Below are positions 1-6,143 of a stretch of 6,143 nt of DNA, one piece after another. This DNA comes from an uncultured Clostridia bacterium. GTDB taxonomy: Bacteria; Bacillota; Clostridia; Christensenellales; Borkfalkiaceae. The position numbers were made by a program, and so were the translations under genes. Where the stretch lies: positions 1 to 6,143 of the forward strand of contig CANPWF010000110.1 of NCBI GenBank assembly GCA_947581885.1. The letters are read 5' to 3'. The notes under the pieces are model-generated. The model had not been told where the DNA came from. It did no database searches and saw only the letters and a program-made list of their open reading frames with translations. How positions within the stretch are numbered: position 1 is the stretch's first letter; each line of letters starts with the position of its first letter.

Positions 1-30
1 GCCGAGTTAGCGGAGACAAGGGCGGTACGG

Positions 31-55
31 CTTCTATCGGGGGAGCCGATAGGGG
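31..55. other. Hairpin just downstream of pgi, possible processing or termination structure
   Basis: A perfect 7-bp inverted repeat, CTATCGG (34-40) and CCGATAG (46-52), encloses a 5-base loop, four bases beyond the pgi stop codon. No T-run follows on either strand, so it is not a canonical rho-independent terminator. Read as plus-strand RNA, the stem extends to 10 bp through C31-G55 and two G-U pairs. Read as minus-strand (pgi) RNA, those two positions become A-C mismatches. It could protect the 3' end of pgi mRNA or belong to an element on the plus strand lying mostly outside the window. The remainder of 1-56 shows no convincing gene. Confidence 0.35.
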
Positions 56-56
56 A

Positions 57-1484
57 TCAAACAATATAATTCGGGTCGGGGGAGGCTCCGTCGAGGGCGG
101 CGCGTTGGGATTCGTAACCGGGTTTGCCCAAGAGGGCGAAGGTCGCCTTCTTGCCCGCCTCCACGCCGGGTTGGTTATACGTATCGATGTTGAGCATCGC
201 GCCCGCGTACGCCGTCTGCAATTCAAAGTAATACAGCAGTTCGCCGATTGTGAATTCGTTGACTTCGGGGAGGGTCACCGTGTAGTTCATCCTGCCCGCT
301 TTGGTGAGGGCGAACGCCGTCGCCTTGTTCTCGGCTTGGATGAGCTCTTCCATGGTATGTCCGCCCAAGAAGCCGACATCGGGGATGTTCTCGCACCCGT
401 GCGGAATGGGGGACTTCTCCTTATAGCTCCCGACGGAGAGGAATGTCACCACCTTGTCGAAGGGGCCTTCGGTGTAGAGCTGGACCTGCGAGTGCTGATC
501 GGTAACGCCGAGGGCTTTGACGGGGGTCTGCCCCACGTTGCAAGCCTCTCCCGAGAGGGTGACGTTCTTGCCGAGGCTTTCCGCCCAGAGCTGGGCATAC
601 CAATCGGAGACGTAGCGAAGATTATCCGAATAGGGCATCATCACGCCGATATTCTTGCCTTCCTTCATCGCGATGAATTGGAGCGTCGCGGAGACGAGGG
701 CGGGGTTCTTCTTGAAGTCGGGCGTGCGGCAGAGCTTATCCATATACGCCGCGCCTTTCAGAAGGAGTTTGATGTCGATCCCGCACACTGCGGCGGGGAG
801 AAGCCCGACGGGGGAGAGTTCGGAGAACCTTCCGCCCACGCCGTCGCCGAGCACGAAGGATTTCACGCCGCCGAGTTCCTTGGAAATTTTTACGAGATTG
901 CCGCGCGATTGATCAGTTGTGAACACGAGGTGTTCTTTCACGTTGCAGCCCGCCTTCTTCAAAAGGTCGGCGACGACGAGATACTGCGTCATCGTTTCGC
1001 TCGTCGCGCCCGATTTCGAGATGACGTTGAAGCAGGTCTTTTTCACGTCGATAACGTCGAGAAGTTCCTTCATGCGGACGGGGTCGACGTTATCTTCGAC
1101 GAAGAACTTGGGCCCGCGCCGTTTGGATTTCGGCAGGTCGTTATAGTGCAAATGGCAGAGCGCGGAGAACGCCATCGAGGGGCCGAGCGCGGAACCGCCG
1201 ATGCCGAGCACGACGAAATATTCGAACTTTCTTCTGATCTCCTTTGCCGTCGCCAAAATGTCGGCAACGACTTCGTCCTGATTGTAGGGGAGTTCGGTCC
1301 AGCCCATAAAGAGCTCGTCTTTGCCGCGGTTTTCGCTCACATAGGCATGCGCCTTTCTCGCGATCGCCTTGTGGGTATCGAGCGTCTTTTGGGAGATTCC
1401 CTTTTCGCCGAGGTACTTATCGGTCATGTTGGTGTAGTCCACGCGGATGCGCAGGGTCTTTCTCGTTTCTTCGGTCAGTCTCAT
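57..1484 (-). CDS. pgi: Glucose-6-phosphate isomerase
   Basis: This cytosolic enzyme interconverts glucose 6-phosphate and fructose 6-phosphate in glycolysis and gluconeogenesis. The protein has 475 residues, close to the roughly 450 of short Firmicutes enzymes and shorter than the roughly 550-residue E. coli type. Visible family motifs in order are GIGGSALGP (94-102), the phosphate-binding SKSGATSET (156-164), PGI signature 1 VGGRFSELSPVG with the active-site Arg219, Glu302 in AESLGK, His331 in QHSQVQ, and signature 2 ending YNQPGVEAGK with Lys445. By family knowledge, Arg, Glu, His and Lys are the catalytic set, so the enzyme should be active. The start is fixed by CGGAGG at 1490-1495, five bases upstream of the ATG. 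Its own promoter lies just upstream, so it appears to be transcribed alone, apart from the SRP RNA gene behind it. Confidence 0.97.
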   Translation of the reverse strand: MRLTEETRKTLRIRVDYTNMTDKYLGEKGISQKTLDTHKAIARKAHAYVSENRGKDELFMGWTELPYNQDEVVADILATAKEIRRKFEYFVVLGIGGSALGPSMAFSALCHLHYNDLPKSKRRGPKFFVEDNVDPVRMKELLDVIDVKKTCFNVISKSGATSETMTQYLVVADLLKKAGCNVKEHLVFTTDQSRGNLVKISKELGGVKSFVLGDGVGGRFSELSPVGLLPAAVCGIDIKLLLKGAAYMDKLCRTPDFKKNPALVSATLQFIAMKEGKNIGVMMPYSDNLRYVSDWYAQLWAESLGKNVTLSGEACNVGQTPVKALGVTDQHSQVQLYTEGPFDKVVTFLSVGSYKEKSPIPHGCENIPDVGFLGGHTMEELIQAENKATAFALTKAGRMNYTVTLPEVNEFTIGELLYYFELQTAYAGAMLNIDTYNQPGVEAGKKATFALLGKPGYESQRAALDGASPDPNYIV

Positions 1485-1512
1485 ACATTCCTCCGTTCAA
1501 TGAATTGCCTCT

Positions 1513-1541
1513 ATTATAACACGCCTTTGCGGGAAATACAA
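1513..1541 (-). promoter_or_regulatory. Sigma-A-type promoter of pgi
   Basis: On the minus strand a perfect TATAAT (1513-1518) is separated by 17 bases from TTGTAT (1536-1541), a weak -35 that keeps the TTG. The predicted start is near 1506, giving a leader of about 21 nt that carries the Shine-Dalgarno. It sits between the SRP RNA terminator and pgi, which supports separate transcription of the two genes. Confidence 0.72.
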
Positions 1542-1575
1542 GCACCGCGGGGAAAATCGTAAAATTTTTCCGAAG

Positions 1576-1603
1576 AAAAAACGCCGCGCAGGATCGCACG
1601 GCG
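1576..1603 (-). terminator. Rho-independent terminator of the SRP RNA gene
   Basis: On the minus strand a 9-bp stem (CGCCGTGCG pairing with TGCGCGGCG, two G-U pairs) closes a 4-base ATCC loop at 1582-1603. Six T residues follow directly (1576-1581). It lies about 15 bases beyond the inferred mature end of the SRP RNA and about 35 bases before the pgi -35 box, as expected for an intrinsic terminator between the two units. Confidence 0.82.
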
Positions 1604-1618
1604 AATATTTCCGAAAGA

Positions 1619-1884
1619 CTGTGAGGGCTTTTTTTGTTGCGAGCCACCGAAGCGGAAACGCGGCAGACAACTCCCGCAAAGCTACCTCATGGCACACGTG
1701 CGGCTCCGTTTAGTGCTGCTGTATCCCTACCCTGACACGGTTCGCGGACGCACGTTGCATAAGACCTTGCGATCAACATCTCTTACCGCGCGCAACCTTC
1801 CATGGTACGCACCGAGAAAAGCGTTCGGCTCTGCTATGGCGGATTGCAGATACAGGGCACCGCCGACTCCCCGCCTATCACAGC
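1619..1884 (-). ncRNA. ffs: Signal recognition particle RNA, large bacterial type with Alu domain
   Basis: This is the RNA scaffold of the signal recognition particle. It binds Ffh and directs nascent membrane and secreted proteins to FtsY at the membrane. The 5' part matches what I recall of the Bacillus subtilis scRNA Alu domain, including GGCGGTGCCCTGTA, CTGCAATCCGCC, and AGCAGAGCCGAA. The S domain shows helix 5 pairing (ACGTGCG at 1749-1755 with CGCACGT at 1696-1702) and the Ffh-binding helix 8 with conserved GTCAGG (1731-1736) and AGCAGC (1715-1720) around the apical stem. The ends are inferred: CTGTGA near the 5' end pairs with TCACAG at the 3' end (1619-1624), and the promoter predicts a start at G1884. 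The resulting 266 nt agrees with the roughly 270 nt of the Firmicutes form. The short E. coli-like form lacks the Alu domain. The apical loop is GGGA instead of the common GGAA. End positions may be off by several bases. Confidence 0.94.
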
Positions 1885-1890
1885 AAAAAC

Positions 1891-1919
1891 AGTATATCCC
1901 AATCCGCAAAATTTTGCAA
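1891..1919 (-). promoter_or_regulatory. Sigma-A-type promoter of the SRP RNA gene
   Basis: On the minus strand TATACT (1891-1896) lies 17 bases from TTGCAA (1914-1919). This places the transcription start at G1884, exactly where the SRP RNA sequence begins to match its family. The -35 box overlaps a 12-bp perfect palindrome (1906-1917). Promoter spacing and RNA start support each other. Confidence 0.82.
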
Positions 1920-1964
1920 GCGAAAACGGGGAACTGAAAAAATTTATCGGGAAAGAAAATTTTC
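1906..1964. promoter_or_regulatory. Two A4T4-centred palindromes in the divergent promoter region, possible operators
   Basis: GCAAAATTTTGC (1906-1917) is a perfect 12-bp palindrome overlapping the -35 box of the SRP RNA promoter. GAAAATTTTC (1955-1964) is a perfect 10-bp palindrome upstream of the ABC operon promoter, flanked by GGGAAA on the left and continuing into CCCC on the right. They share the AAAATTTT core and their centres are 48 bp apart. They could be binding sites for one regulator, or A-tract DNA that bends the region and activates promoters. A+T-rich upstream sequence can also produce such palindromes by chance. Confidence 0.28.
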
Positions 1965-1977
1965 CCCGTCCGAACGC

Positions 1978-2007
1978 TTGCCTTTTTTCCGCGCGGTATG
2001 ATAAAAT
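1978..2007 (+). promoter_or_regulatory. Probable promoter of the ABC exporter operon
   Basis: TTGCCT (1978-1983) and TAAAAT (2002-2007) are 18 bases apart, predicting a start near 2013-2015 and a leader of about 25 nt. This would exclude an in-frame ATG at 1998, which lies inside the promoter, and supports the ATG at 2040 as the true start. The alternative -10 box TATGAT (1997-2002) has no -35 box at proper spacing. Confidence 0.55.
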
Positions 2008-2023
2008 ACACAAAACAAAAGGT

Positions 2024-2038
2024 AGGAGGCTCCCTCCT
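2024..2038 (+). promoter_or_regulatory. Shine-Dalgarno of the ABC operon buried in a hairpin
   Basis: The ribosome binding site AGGAGG (2024-2029) is followed after three bases by its exact complement CCTCCT (2033-2038), then one base and the ATG. In RNA this would be a 6-bp G+C-rich stem with a CUC loop that covers the whole Shine-Dalgarno. The 10-base distance from AGGAGG to the ATG is somewhat long for a free site. The hairpin is seen in the sequence. That it controls translation is an inference. Confidence 0.5.
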
Positions 2039-2039
2039 C

Positions 2040-3860
2040 ATGCACATCATCCGTTTCGGGCTCGGCTACTACAAGCGGTATCTTCCGATCTTCCTGTTGG
2101 CGGCACTGTTGAGCTCGGCGGCTATCGTATGCGACCTTGCGATCCCCCTCATCGACGCGGGATTCATCGATTTCGTCCTCGCTTACGACGCGGAAGATCC
2201 GCCGTCGGGAGGGCTCTTTTCCTTCCTGTATTCTGGCAAATACGGTGCCCCCGGCACGTGGCAGCTCTTCGGAACGCTCGCCGTTCTCTTTACGGTCATC
2301 TTCCTTTTGCGGATCCTCTGCATTTACGTCAAAAATTATATCCTGCGTTGGAGCGGGTTGCAGATGGAGAACAAGCTCCGCGAAGTGACGTACGATAAAC
2401 TCCTCGCATTGGACGGCGAAACGCTCTCCCGCTACAACATGGGCGAACTGCTCACCGTCATCAACCGCGATACGATCATCTTCAAGGATTTTTACAGCCT
2501 GATCGCGATGGGGCTGTTCGATTCCGTGCTGATGATCGCGCTCTCCGTCGTCGCGCTCACGACGATGGATTGGCGGCTGCTCTTCATTCCCGTGGCGATC
2601 GCGCCCTTCTTCGTCTTTTCGCTCGTGCGGTATCTCTCCGCCTCGCGCAAGCTCTTCCGCGCCATCCGCGACGGCTATTCCGAGATCAATCTCGACGTAC
2701 AGGAGAACATCGATGCCGTGCGCATCGTGCGCTCCTTCGCCGCGGAGGAGAAGGAGATGAGCAAGTTCGACGCTTGCAACGGGAAGGTGCGCGATCTCAG
2801 TATCCGTCAGGTGAAGCTCAACGCGAAGTACAACGCGATCTTTACGGGCTTTCAGCAGATCGGCTATGTGGGGACCATCGTCATCGCGGTGCTCCTCGTG
2901 CTCTCGGGCAATCTCTATATCGGCAGTCTCGCCGCGGCGACGACGTACGTCACCAAGATCATCGCGCACATCACGCAGATCTCCAACAACTGTTTCTCCA
3001 TGCAGAACCAGCTCGTCTCGGGGGGACGGTTGCAAAAACTCCTCTCCGAAGAGAGTGCCGTGCCCGAATATCCTTCCGCGCTCGTCTTTTCCCCCGCGCC
3101 GCACGTCCGCTTGGATGACGTGAGCGTCACGCTCGGCGGGAAGCAAGCCCTCAAACACATTTCCCTCGACGTGCCCTACGGCAAAAAAGTGGGCGTGATG
3201 GGGGGAACGGGGAGCGGCAAGAGCGTCCTTTTGAAGTGCCTTTCCCGCATTTTCGATACGACGGACGGGGCTGTCCTCATCGACGGGCAGGACGTAAAGG
3301 CATATCCCCTCGAAGTCGTCCGCGCAGAATTTGCGTACGTCTTTCAGGATGTGTTCCTGTTCTCGAATACCATCGACGCGAATATCGCCTTCGCCCGTCC
3401 CGACTGCGACGAGGAGATCGTGAAGGACGCGGCGGAGACCGCGCAGGCGGCGAAATTCATCGAAAAGCTCGACGAGGGGTATTCCACGATCGTCGGCGAG
3501 CGGGGCATGGGGCTCTCGGGCGGGCAGAAACAGCGCATTTCGATCGCCCGCGCCCTCGTGAAGGGCGCACCCGTCCTCGTGTTCGATGACGCTTCTTCCG
3601 CCCTCGACATGGCGACGGAGAAGCGTGTGCTCGCCGCCGTCAAGGAGAAGTGCGCGGGGAGGACCTTCTTCATCGCCTCCCACCGCGTCTCCTCGGTGAT
3701 GGACTGCGACGAGATCCTGTTCCTCCGCGACGGCGAGATCGCGGAGCGCGGCACGGCGGAAGAGCTCATCGCAAAGGGAGGGGCGTTCGCCGCGATCTGG
3801 AAATTGCAGACGAGCGACGGGCAGCTCGACGATTCCTCTTACGGAAAGGAGGAATTGTGA
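2040..3860 (+). CDS. ABC exporter half-transporter, subunit 1 of a heterodimer (degenerate Walker B)
   Basis: This is a 606-residue membrane protein with an N-terminal transmembrane domain and a C-terminal ATPase domain, the type IV exporter fold of the MsbA/MDR family. Hydrophobic segments lie near residues 13-38, 74-96, 152-174, 179-197, 264-290 and 293-308, with a longer outer loop at about 40-73. The ATPase shows Walker A GGTGSGKS (388-395), Q-loop Gln436, signature LSGGQ (492-496), Walker B VLVFDD (512-517) and switch His548. The residue after the Walker B Asp is Asp517 instead of the usual catalytic Glu, and the A-loop aromatic position appears to be Gly367. Both are typical of the degenerate site in heterodimeric exporters such as TM287/288 or BmrCD. 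An upstream in-frame ATG at 1998 was rejected because it lies within the probable promoter. The next gene overlaps by one base and encodes the partner. The substrate cannot be told; drugs, lipids or peptides are possible. Confidence 0.93.
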   Translation: MHIIRFGLGYYKRYLPIFLLAALLSSAAIVCDLAIPLIDAGFIDFVLAYDAEDPPSGGLFSFLYSGKYGAPGTWQLFGTLAVLFTVIFLLRILCIYVKNYILRWSGLQMENKLREVTYDKLLALDGETLSRYNMGELLTVINRDTIIFKDFYSLIAMGLFDSVLMIALSVVALTTMDWRLLFIPVAIAPFFVFSLVRYLSASRKLFRAIRDGYSEINLDVQENIDAVRIVRSFAAEEKEMSKFDACNGKVRDLSIRQVKLNAKYNAIFTGFQQIGYVGTIVIAVLLVLSGNLYIGSLAAATTYVTKIIAHITQISNNCFSMQNQLVSGGRLQKLLSEESAVPEYPSALVFSPAPHVRLDDVSVTLGGKQALKHISLDVPYGKKVGVMGGTGSGKSVLLKCLSRIFDTTDGAVLIDGQDVKAYPLEVVRAEFAYVFQDVFLFSNTIDANIAFARPDCDEEIVKDAAETAQAAKFIEKLDEGYSTIVGERGMGLSGGQKQRISIARALVKGAPVLVFDDASSALDMATEKRVLAAVKEKCAGRTFFIASHRVSSVMDCDEILFLRDGEIAERGTAEELIAKGGAFAAIWKLQTSDGQLDDSSYGKEEL

Positions 3861-5629
3861 TGAAGCGGAATACCTACTTTATGGATGAAGAGGTGATGAC
3901 CGTCATCGACGCGAAGTACTTGAAGCGTCTGCTTGCCCGCATCGTCGCCCACCGAAAGGCGTTTTTGCTCGCTCTTCTCCTGCTCGCGCTCTCCTCCGTC
4001 GTCTCGCTCATCCCGCCCGCGCTCATCCGCCTCATCGTCAACGACGTTCTCCCGATGGAGGACGGCAGGACGCGCACCCTCGTCATCTACATCGTCGGGC
4101 TCGTCGTGCTCGGCGCACTCACCGCGGTTTTGCCCTATTTTCAACGGCTCATCATGGGAAATCTCGGGCACGGGATCATCGCGGAAGTGAGGCGGGAGAT
4201 CTTCGCCCACTTGCAGGAACTGCCCTTCGAGTATTACGACACCCGCCCTGCGGGAAAGATCTCCGTCCGCGTCACCGACTATATCAACGAGCTGGCGGAT
4301 TTCCTCACCAACTACCTGATGAACTTCATCGTCGACCTTTTGAAAATCTTGGTCGCGATCGTGTTCATGCTCTGTTTGAGCCCCGTGCTCACCGCGGTGG
4401 TGGTCGCCGCCGTCGTGCCCCTCGTCACCTGCGTGCTTCTCGTGAAGTTCGCCCTGCGCAAACTCTTCCGCAAGCACCGCGCCAAGAATTCCAACCGCAT
4501 CGCCTTCCTCGTCGAATCGATCATGGGGGAGAAGGTCATCAAGAACAGCAACCGCTCCGCATACAACAAGGAAGTGTACCGCGATTTGCAGGACGGGTGC
4601 ACGAAATCGTGGCTCTCCATCGTGCGGCGGAACGAACTCAACGCGCCCATCTCGGAATTCTTCTGGAACGCGGGGATCCTCGCGATGTACGCCGTCGCGC
4701 TGTCGCTCATTCTCGGGGGCGCGTCCGCCGTGGCGGGGACCGTCGTCGCCTTCCTCCTCTATATCAACCTCTGCGCCGCGCCGCTCTTGCAGCTCACCGC
4801 CGCCATGCAGCAGCTCTCGCAGGTCTCCGCCAACCTCGAACGGATCTACGAGACGATCGACGCACCCGTCGGGATCTTCGATAAAAAGGATGCCGCCGAG
4901 CTCAAAAATACCCGCGGCGAAGTGGACTACGAGGACGTCACCTTCGGATACGAAAAGGGGATCGACGTGCTCGAACATTTCAACCTGCACGTCTCCGCGG
5001 GCGAGAAGATCGCGCTCGTCGGCCCCACGGGGGCGGGCAAGACGACCATTGTCAACCTGCTTTCCCGCTTCTACGATGTGGGAGAGGGGAGCGTGAAGGT
5101 GGACGGAAGGGATATCCGCGATTACACGCTGCATTCCCTGCGAAGCGAGATCGGCGTGCTCATGCAGGAGCCCTTCATCTTCAAGGGGACGCTCATCGAA
5201 AATATCCGCTACGGCACCCCCAACGCCACCGACGAGGAGTGTATCGCGGCGGCGGAAAAGATCTGCTGCGGACGGGTGGCGGCACGCTATCCCGAGGGAT
5301 ATTACGGGGAAGTCGGCGGGCGCGGAGAGGGGCTTTCCGCGGGGGAGAAACAGCTCATCTCCTTTGCGAGGATCGTCCTCAAAGACCCCCGCATCATCAT
5401 TTTGGACGAGGCGACGAGCTCCATCGATACGGAGACGGAGTGCGTCATCCAACAGGCCCTCGACCGTATCCTCGAAGGCAAAACGGCGTTCATCGTGGCG
5501 CATCGGCTCTCGACCATCCGCAAGGCAGACAGGATCCTGTACATCGCGGACAAGGGGATCGCGGAGGCGGGCTCGCACGAGGAACTGATGGCAAAAAAAG
5601 GGCGGTATTATGCCCTCAATCAACGATAG
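3860..5629 (+). CDS. ABC exporter half-transporter, subunit 2 of a heterodimer (catalytic Glu present)
   Basis: This 589-residue partner of the preceding protein has the same architecture. Hydrophobic segments lie near 34-52, 73-94, 151-171, 174-196, 268-288 and 292-312, and the coupling-region motif FEYYDTRPAGKI is at 123-134. The ATPase has A-loop Tyr364, Walker A GPTGAGKT (388-395), Q-loop Gln436, signature LSAGE (492-496), Walker B IIILDE (512-517) with catalytic Glu517, and switch His548. Its signature departs from LSGGQ, so the complete ATP site is formed by its Walker motifs and the LSGGQ of subunit 1. The start is set by AAAGGAGG (3845-3852), seven bases before the ATG. The stop of subunit 1 and this start share one base (TGATG), which suggests translational coupling and matched subunit amounts. 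The family is sure, the substrate is not known, and a multidrug-type exporter is the default reading. Confidence 0.94.
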   Translation: MKRNTYFMDEEVMTVIDAKYLKRLLARIVAHRKAFLLALLLLALSSVVSLIPPALIRLIVNDVLPMEDGRTRTLVIYIVGLVVLGALTAVLPYFQRLIMGNLGHGIIAEVRREIFAHLQELPFEYYDTRPAGKISVRVTDYINELADFLTNYLMNFIVDLLKILVAIVFMLCLSPVLTAVVVAAVVPLVTCVLLVKFALRKLFRKHRAKNSNRIAFLVESIMGEKVIKNSNRSAYNKEVYRDLQDGCTKSWLSIVRRNELNAPISEFFWNAGILAMYAVALSLILGGASAVAGTVVAFLLYINLCAAPLLQLTAAMQQLSQVSANLERIYETIDAPVGIFDKKDAAELKNTRGEVDYEDVTFGYEKGIDVLEHFNLHVSAGEKIALVGPTGAGKTTIVNLLSRFYDVGEGSVKVDGRDIRDYTLHSLRSEIGVLMQEPFIFKGTLIENIRYGTPNATDEECIAAAEKICCGRVAARYPEGYYGEVGGRGEGLSAGEKQLISFARIVLKDPRIIILDEATSSIDTETECVIQQALDRILEGKTAFIVAHRLSTIRKADRILYIADKGIAEAGSHEELMAKKGRYYALNQR

Positions 5630-5645
5630 AAAAAAAGGAGAGAAT

Positions 5646-6143
5646 ATGGCAAACTGTACGCACGACTGTTCCTCTTGCGGGGGAAGCTGTTCCTCGCGCG
5701 ATAAGCAGTCCTTCATCAAACCGTTGAACAAGGGTTCGCATATCACGCGCGTCGTCGCGGTGGCGAGCGGAAAGGGGGGCGTGGGGAAATCCCTCGTCGC
5801 GTCCCTTCTCGCGGTGCGCGCCGCGGCAAAGGGCTACCGCGTGGGCGTTCTCGACGCGGACATCACGGGGCCTTCCATTCCCAAGGCGTTCGGCGCGAAC
5901 GCCCTTGCGACGGGTACGGACGGCGCGATCCTTCCCGTCACCGCGAAGGGGGGCGTGAAGCTCATCTCCATGAACAGCCTCTTGGAACACGACGACGACC
6001 CCGTCGTGTGGCGGGGCTCCCTCATCGCGGGCGCGTGCACGCAGTTCTGGACGGACGTTGTGTGGGGGGATCTCGACCTTCTCTTCATCGACATGCCCCC
6101 GGGAACGGGCGACGTGCCGCTCACCGTGTTCCAGAGCATCCCG
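5646..6143 (+). CDS. mrp: Mrp/NBP35-family iron-sulfur cluster carrier ATPase, 5' part only
   Basis: The reading frame is open to the window edge, giving the first 166 residues of a protein whose family members usually have about 250-380. By family knowledge it binds and transfers 4Fe-4S clusters to apoproteins in the cytosol as an ATP-dependent dimer. Visible features are an N-terminal Cys cluster C4-x3-C8-x2-C11-x3-C15, the deviant Walker A SGKGGVGKS (41-49) with the signature Lys43, the switch I region DADITGPSIP (70-79), and Walker B-region FIDMPPGTGD (147-156). The C-terminal CxxC that bridges the cluster in the dimer would lie beyond the edge. AAGGAG ends at 5640, five bases before the ATG, and the gene follows the ABC gene by 16 bases with no terminator, so it is probably in the same operon. 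The link to the exporter may be no more than co-transcription. The symbol is by family only. Confidence 0.93.
   Translation, partial: MANCTHDCSSCGGSCSSRDKQSFIKPLNKGSHITRVVAVASGKGGVGKSLVASLLAVRAAAKGYRVGVLDADITGPSIPKAFGANALATGTDGAILPVTAKGGVKLISMNSLLEHDDDPVVWRGSLIAGACTQFWTDVVWGDLDLLFIDMPPGTGDVPLTVFQSIP

Noticed and set aside
1..69. Possible 3' tail of a plus-strand gene ending at TAA 67-69, convergent with and overlapping the end of pgi
   Set aside because: Only 22 codons are visible, they match no family I recognise, and such a short open stretch is expected by chance. It cannot be supported without the sequence to the left.
105..1562. 485-codon open frame on the plus strand opposite pgi
   Set aside because: It mirrors pgi codons in a G+C-rich gene, where antisense stops are rare. 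The protein is rich in His, Arg, Glu and Asp with no recognisable domain and no ribosome binding site, whereas the minus strand carries all the PGI signatures.
1625..1634. Run of seven T on the plus strand at 1629-1635 as a plus-strand terminator
   Set aside because: No plus-strand gene leads into it and no strong stem sits directly before it. In the minus-strand SRP RNA it is an A-rich linker between the Alu domain and the closing helix.
1417..1697. Short minus-strand open frames across the pgi leader and SRP RNA 3' region
   Set aside because: They overlap the SRP RNA, its terminator and the pgi promoter, all of which have better support. No ribosome binding site or family similarity was seen.
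1944..3683. 579-codon open frame on the minus strand opposite the first ABC gene
   Set aside because: It is antisense to a gene with all ABC motifs, has a charged low-complexity composition, and would also run through the ABC operon promoter. It is a composition artefact.
3839..5746. 635-codon open frame on the minus strand opposite the second ABC gene
   Set aside because: It has the same antisense composition pattern (His, Asp, Glu and Arg-rich), no domain, and spans the start of the iron-sulfur carrier gene on the other strand.
1..6143. CRISPR arrays, insertion sequences, tRNA genes, attachment sites or a defence system
   Set aside because: I found no spaced direct repeats, transposase motifs, tRNA cloverleaf or defence-gene motifs on reading both strands. 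All coding capacity is taken up by housekeeping and transporter genes.

Overview
The window is ordinary bacterial chromosome, rich in G+C by eye. It most likely comes from a Firmicutes (Clostridia-type) genome. The best lineage evidence is a large SRP RNA that keeps the Alu domain, together with strong AGGAGG-type ribosome binding sites and a short Mrp protein with an N-terminal four-cysteine motif of a kind common in Clostridia. The species cannot be read from the sequence.

Layout from left to right. Bases 1-56 hold no gene I can support, only a short hairpin just beyond the end of pgi. Glucose-6-phosphate isomerase (pgi) occupies 57-1484 on the minus strand, with a short leader and a well-formed promoter. 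The 555-base gap 1485-2039 is densely used. On the minus strand it holds the pgi promoter, a rho-independent terminator, the SRP RNA gene (about 266 nt) and the SRP RNA promoter. Facing the other way is the promoter of a plus-strand operon.

The plus-strand operon starts with two ABC exporter half-transporters (2040-3860 and 3860-5629) that overlap by one base (TGATG). A Mrp/NBP35-type iron-sulfur carrier ATPase follows after 16 bases and runs off the right edge of the window. The two ABC proteins read as the two halves of one heterodimeric exporter. The first has a weakened Walker B (Asp for the catalytic Glu) but a perfect LSGGQ signature. The second has the catalytic Glu but a degenerate LSAGE signature. 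Assembled head-to-tail, this gives one complete and one degenerate ATP site, as in known heterodimeric exporters.

I see no undescribed system here. The points most worth a second look are a hairpin that buries the Shine-Dalgarno sequence of the ABC operon, the unusual apical loop of the SRP RNA, a pair of A4T4-centred palindromes in the divergent promoter region, and the asymmetric ATP sites of the transporter.
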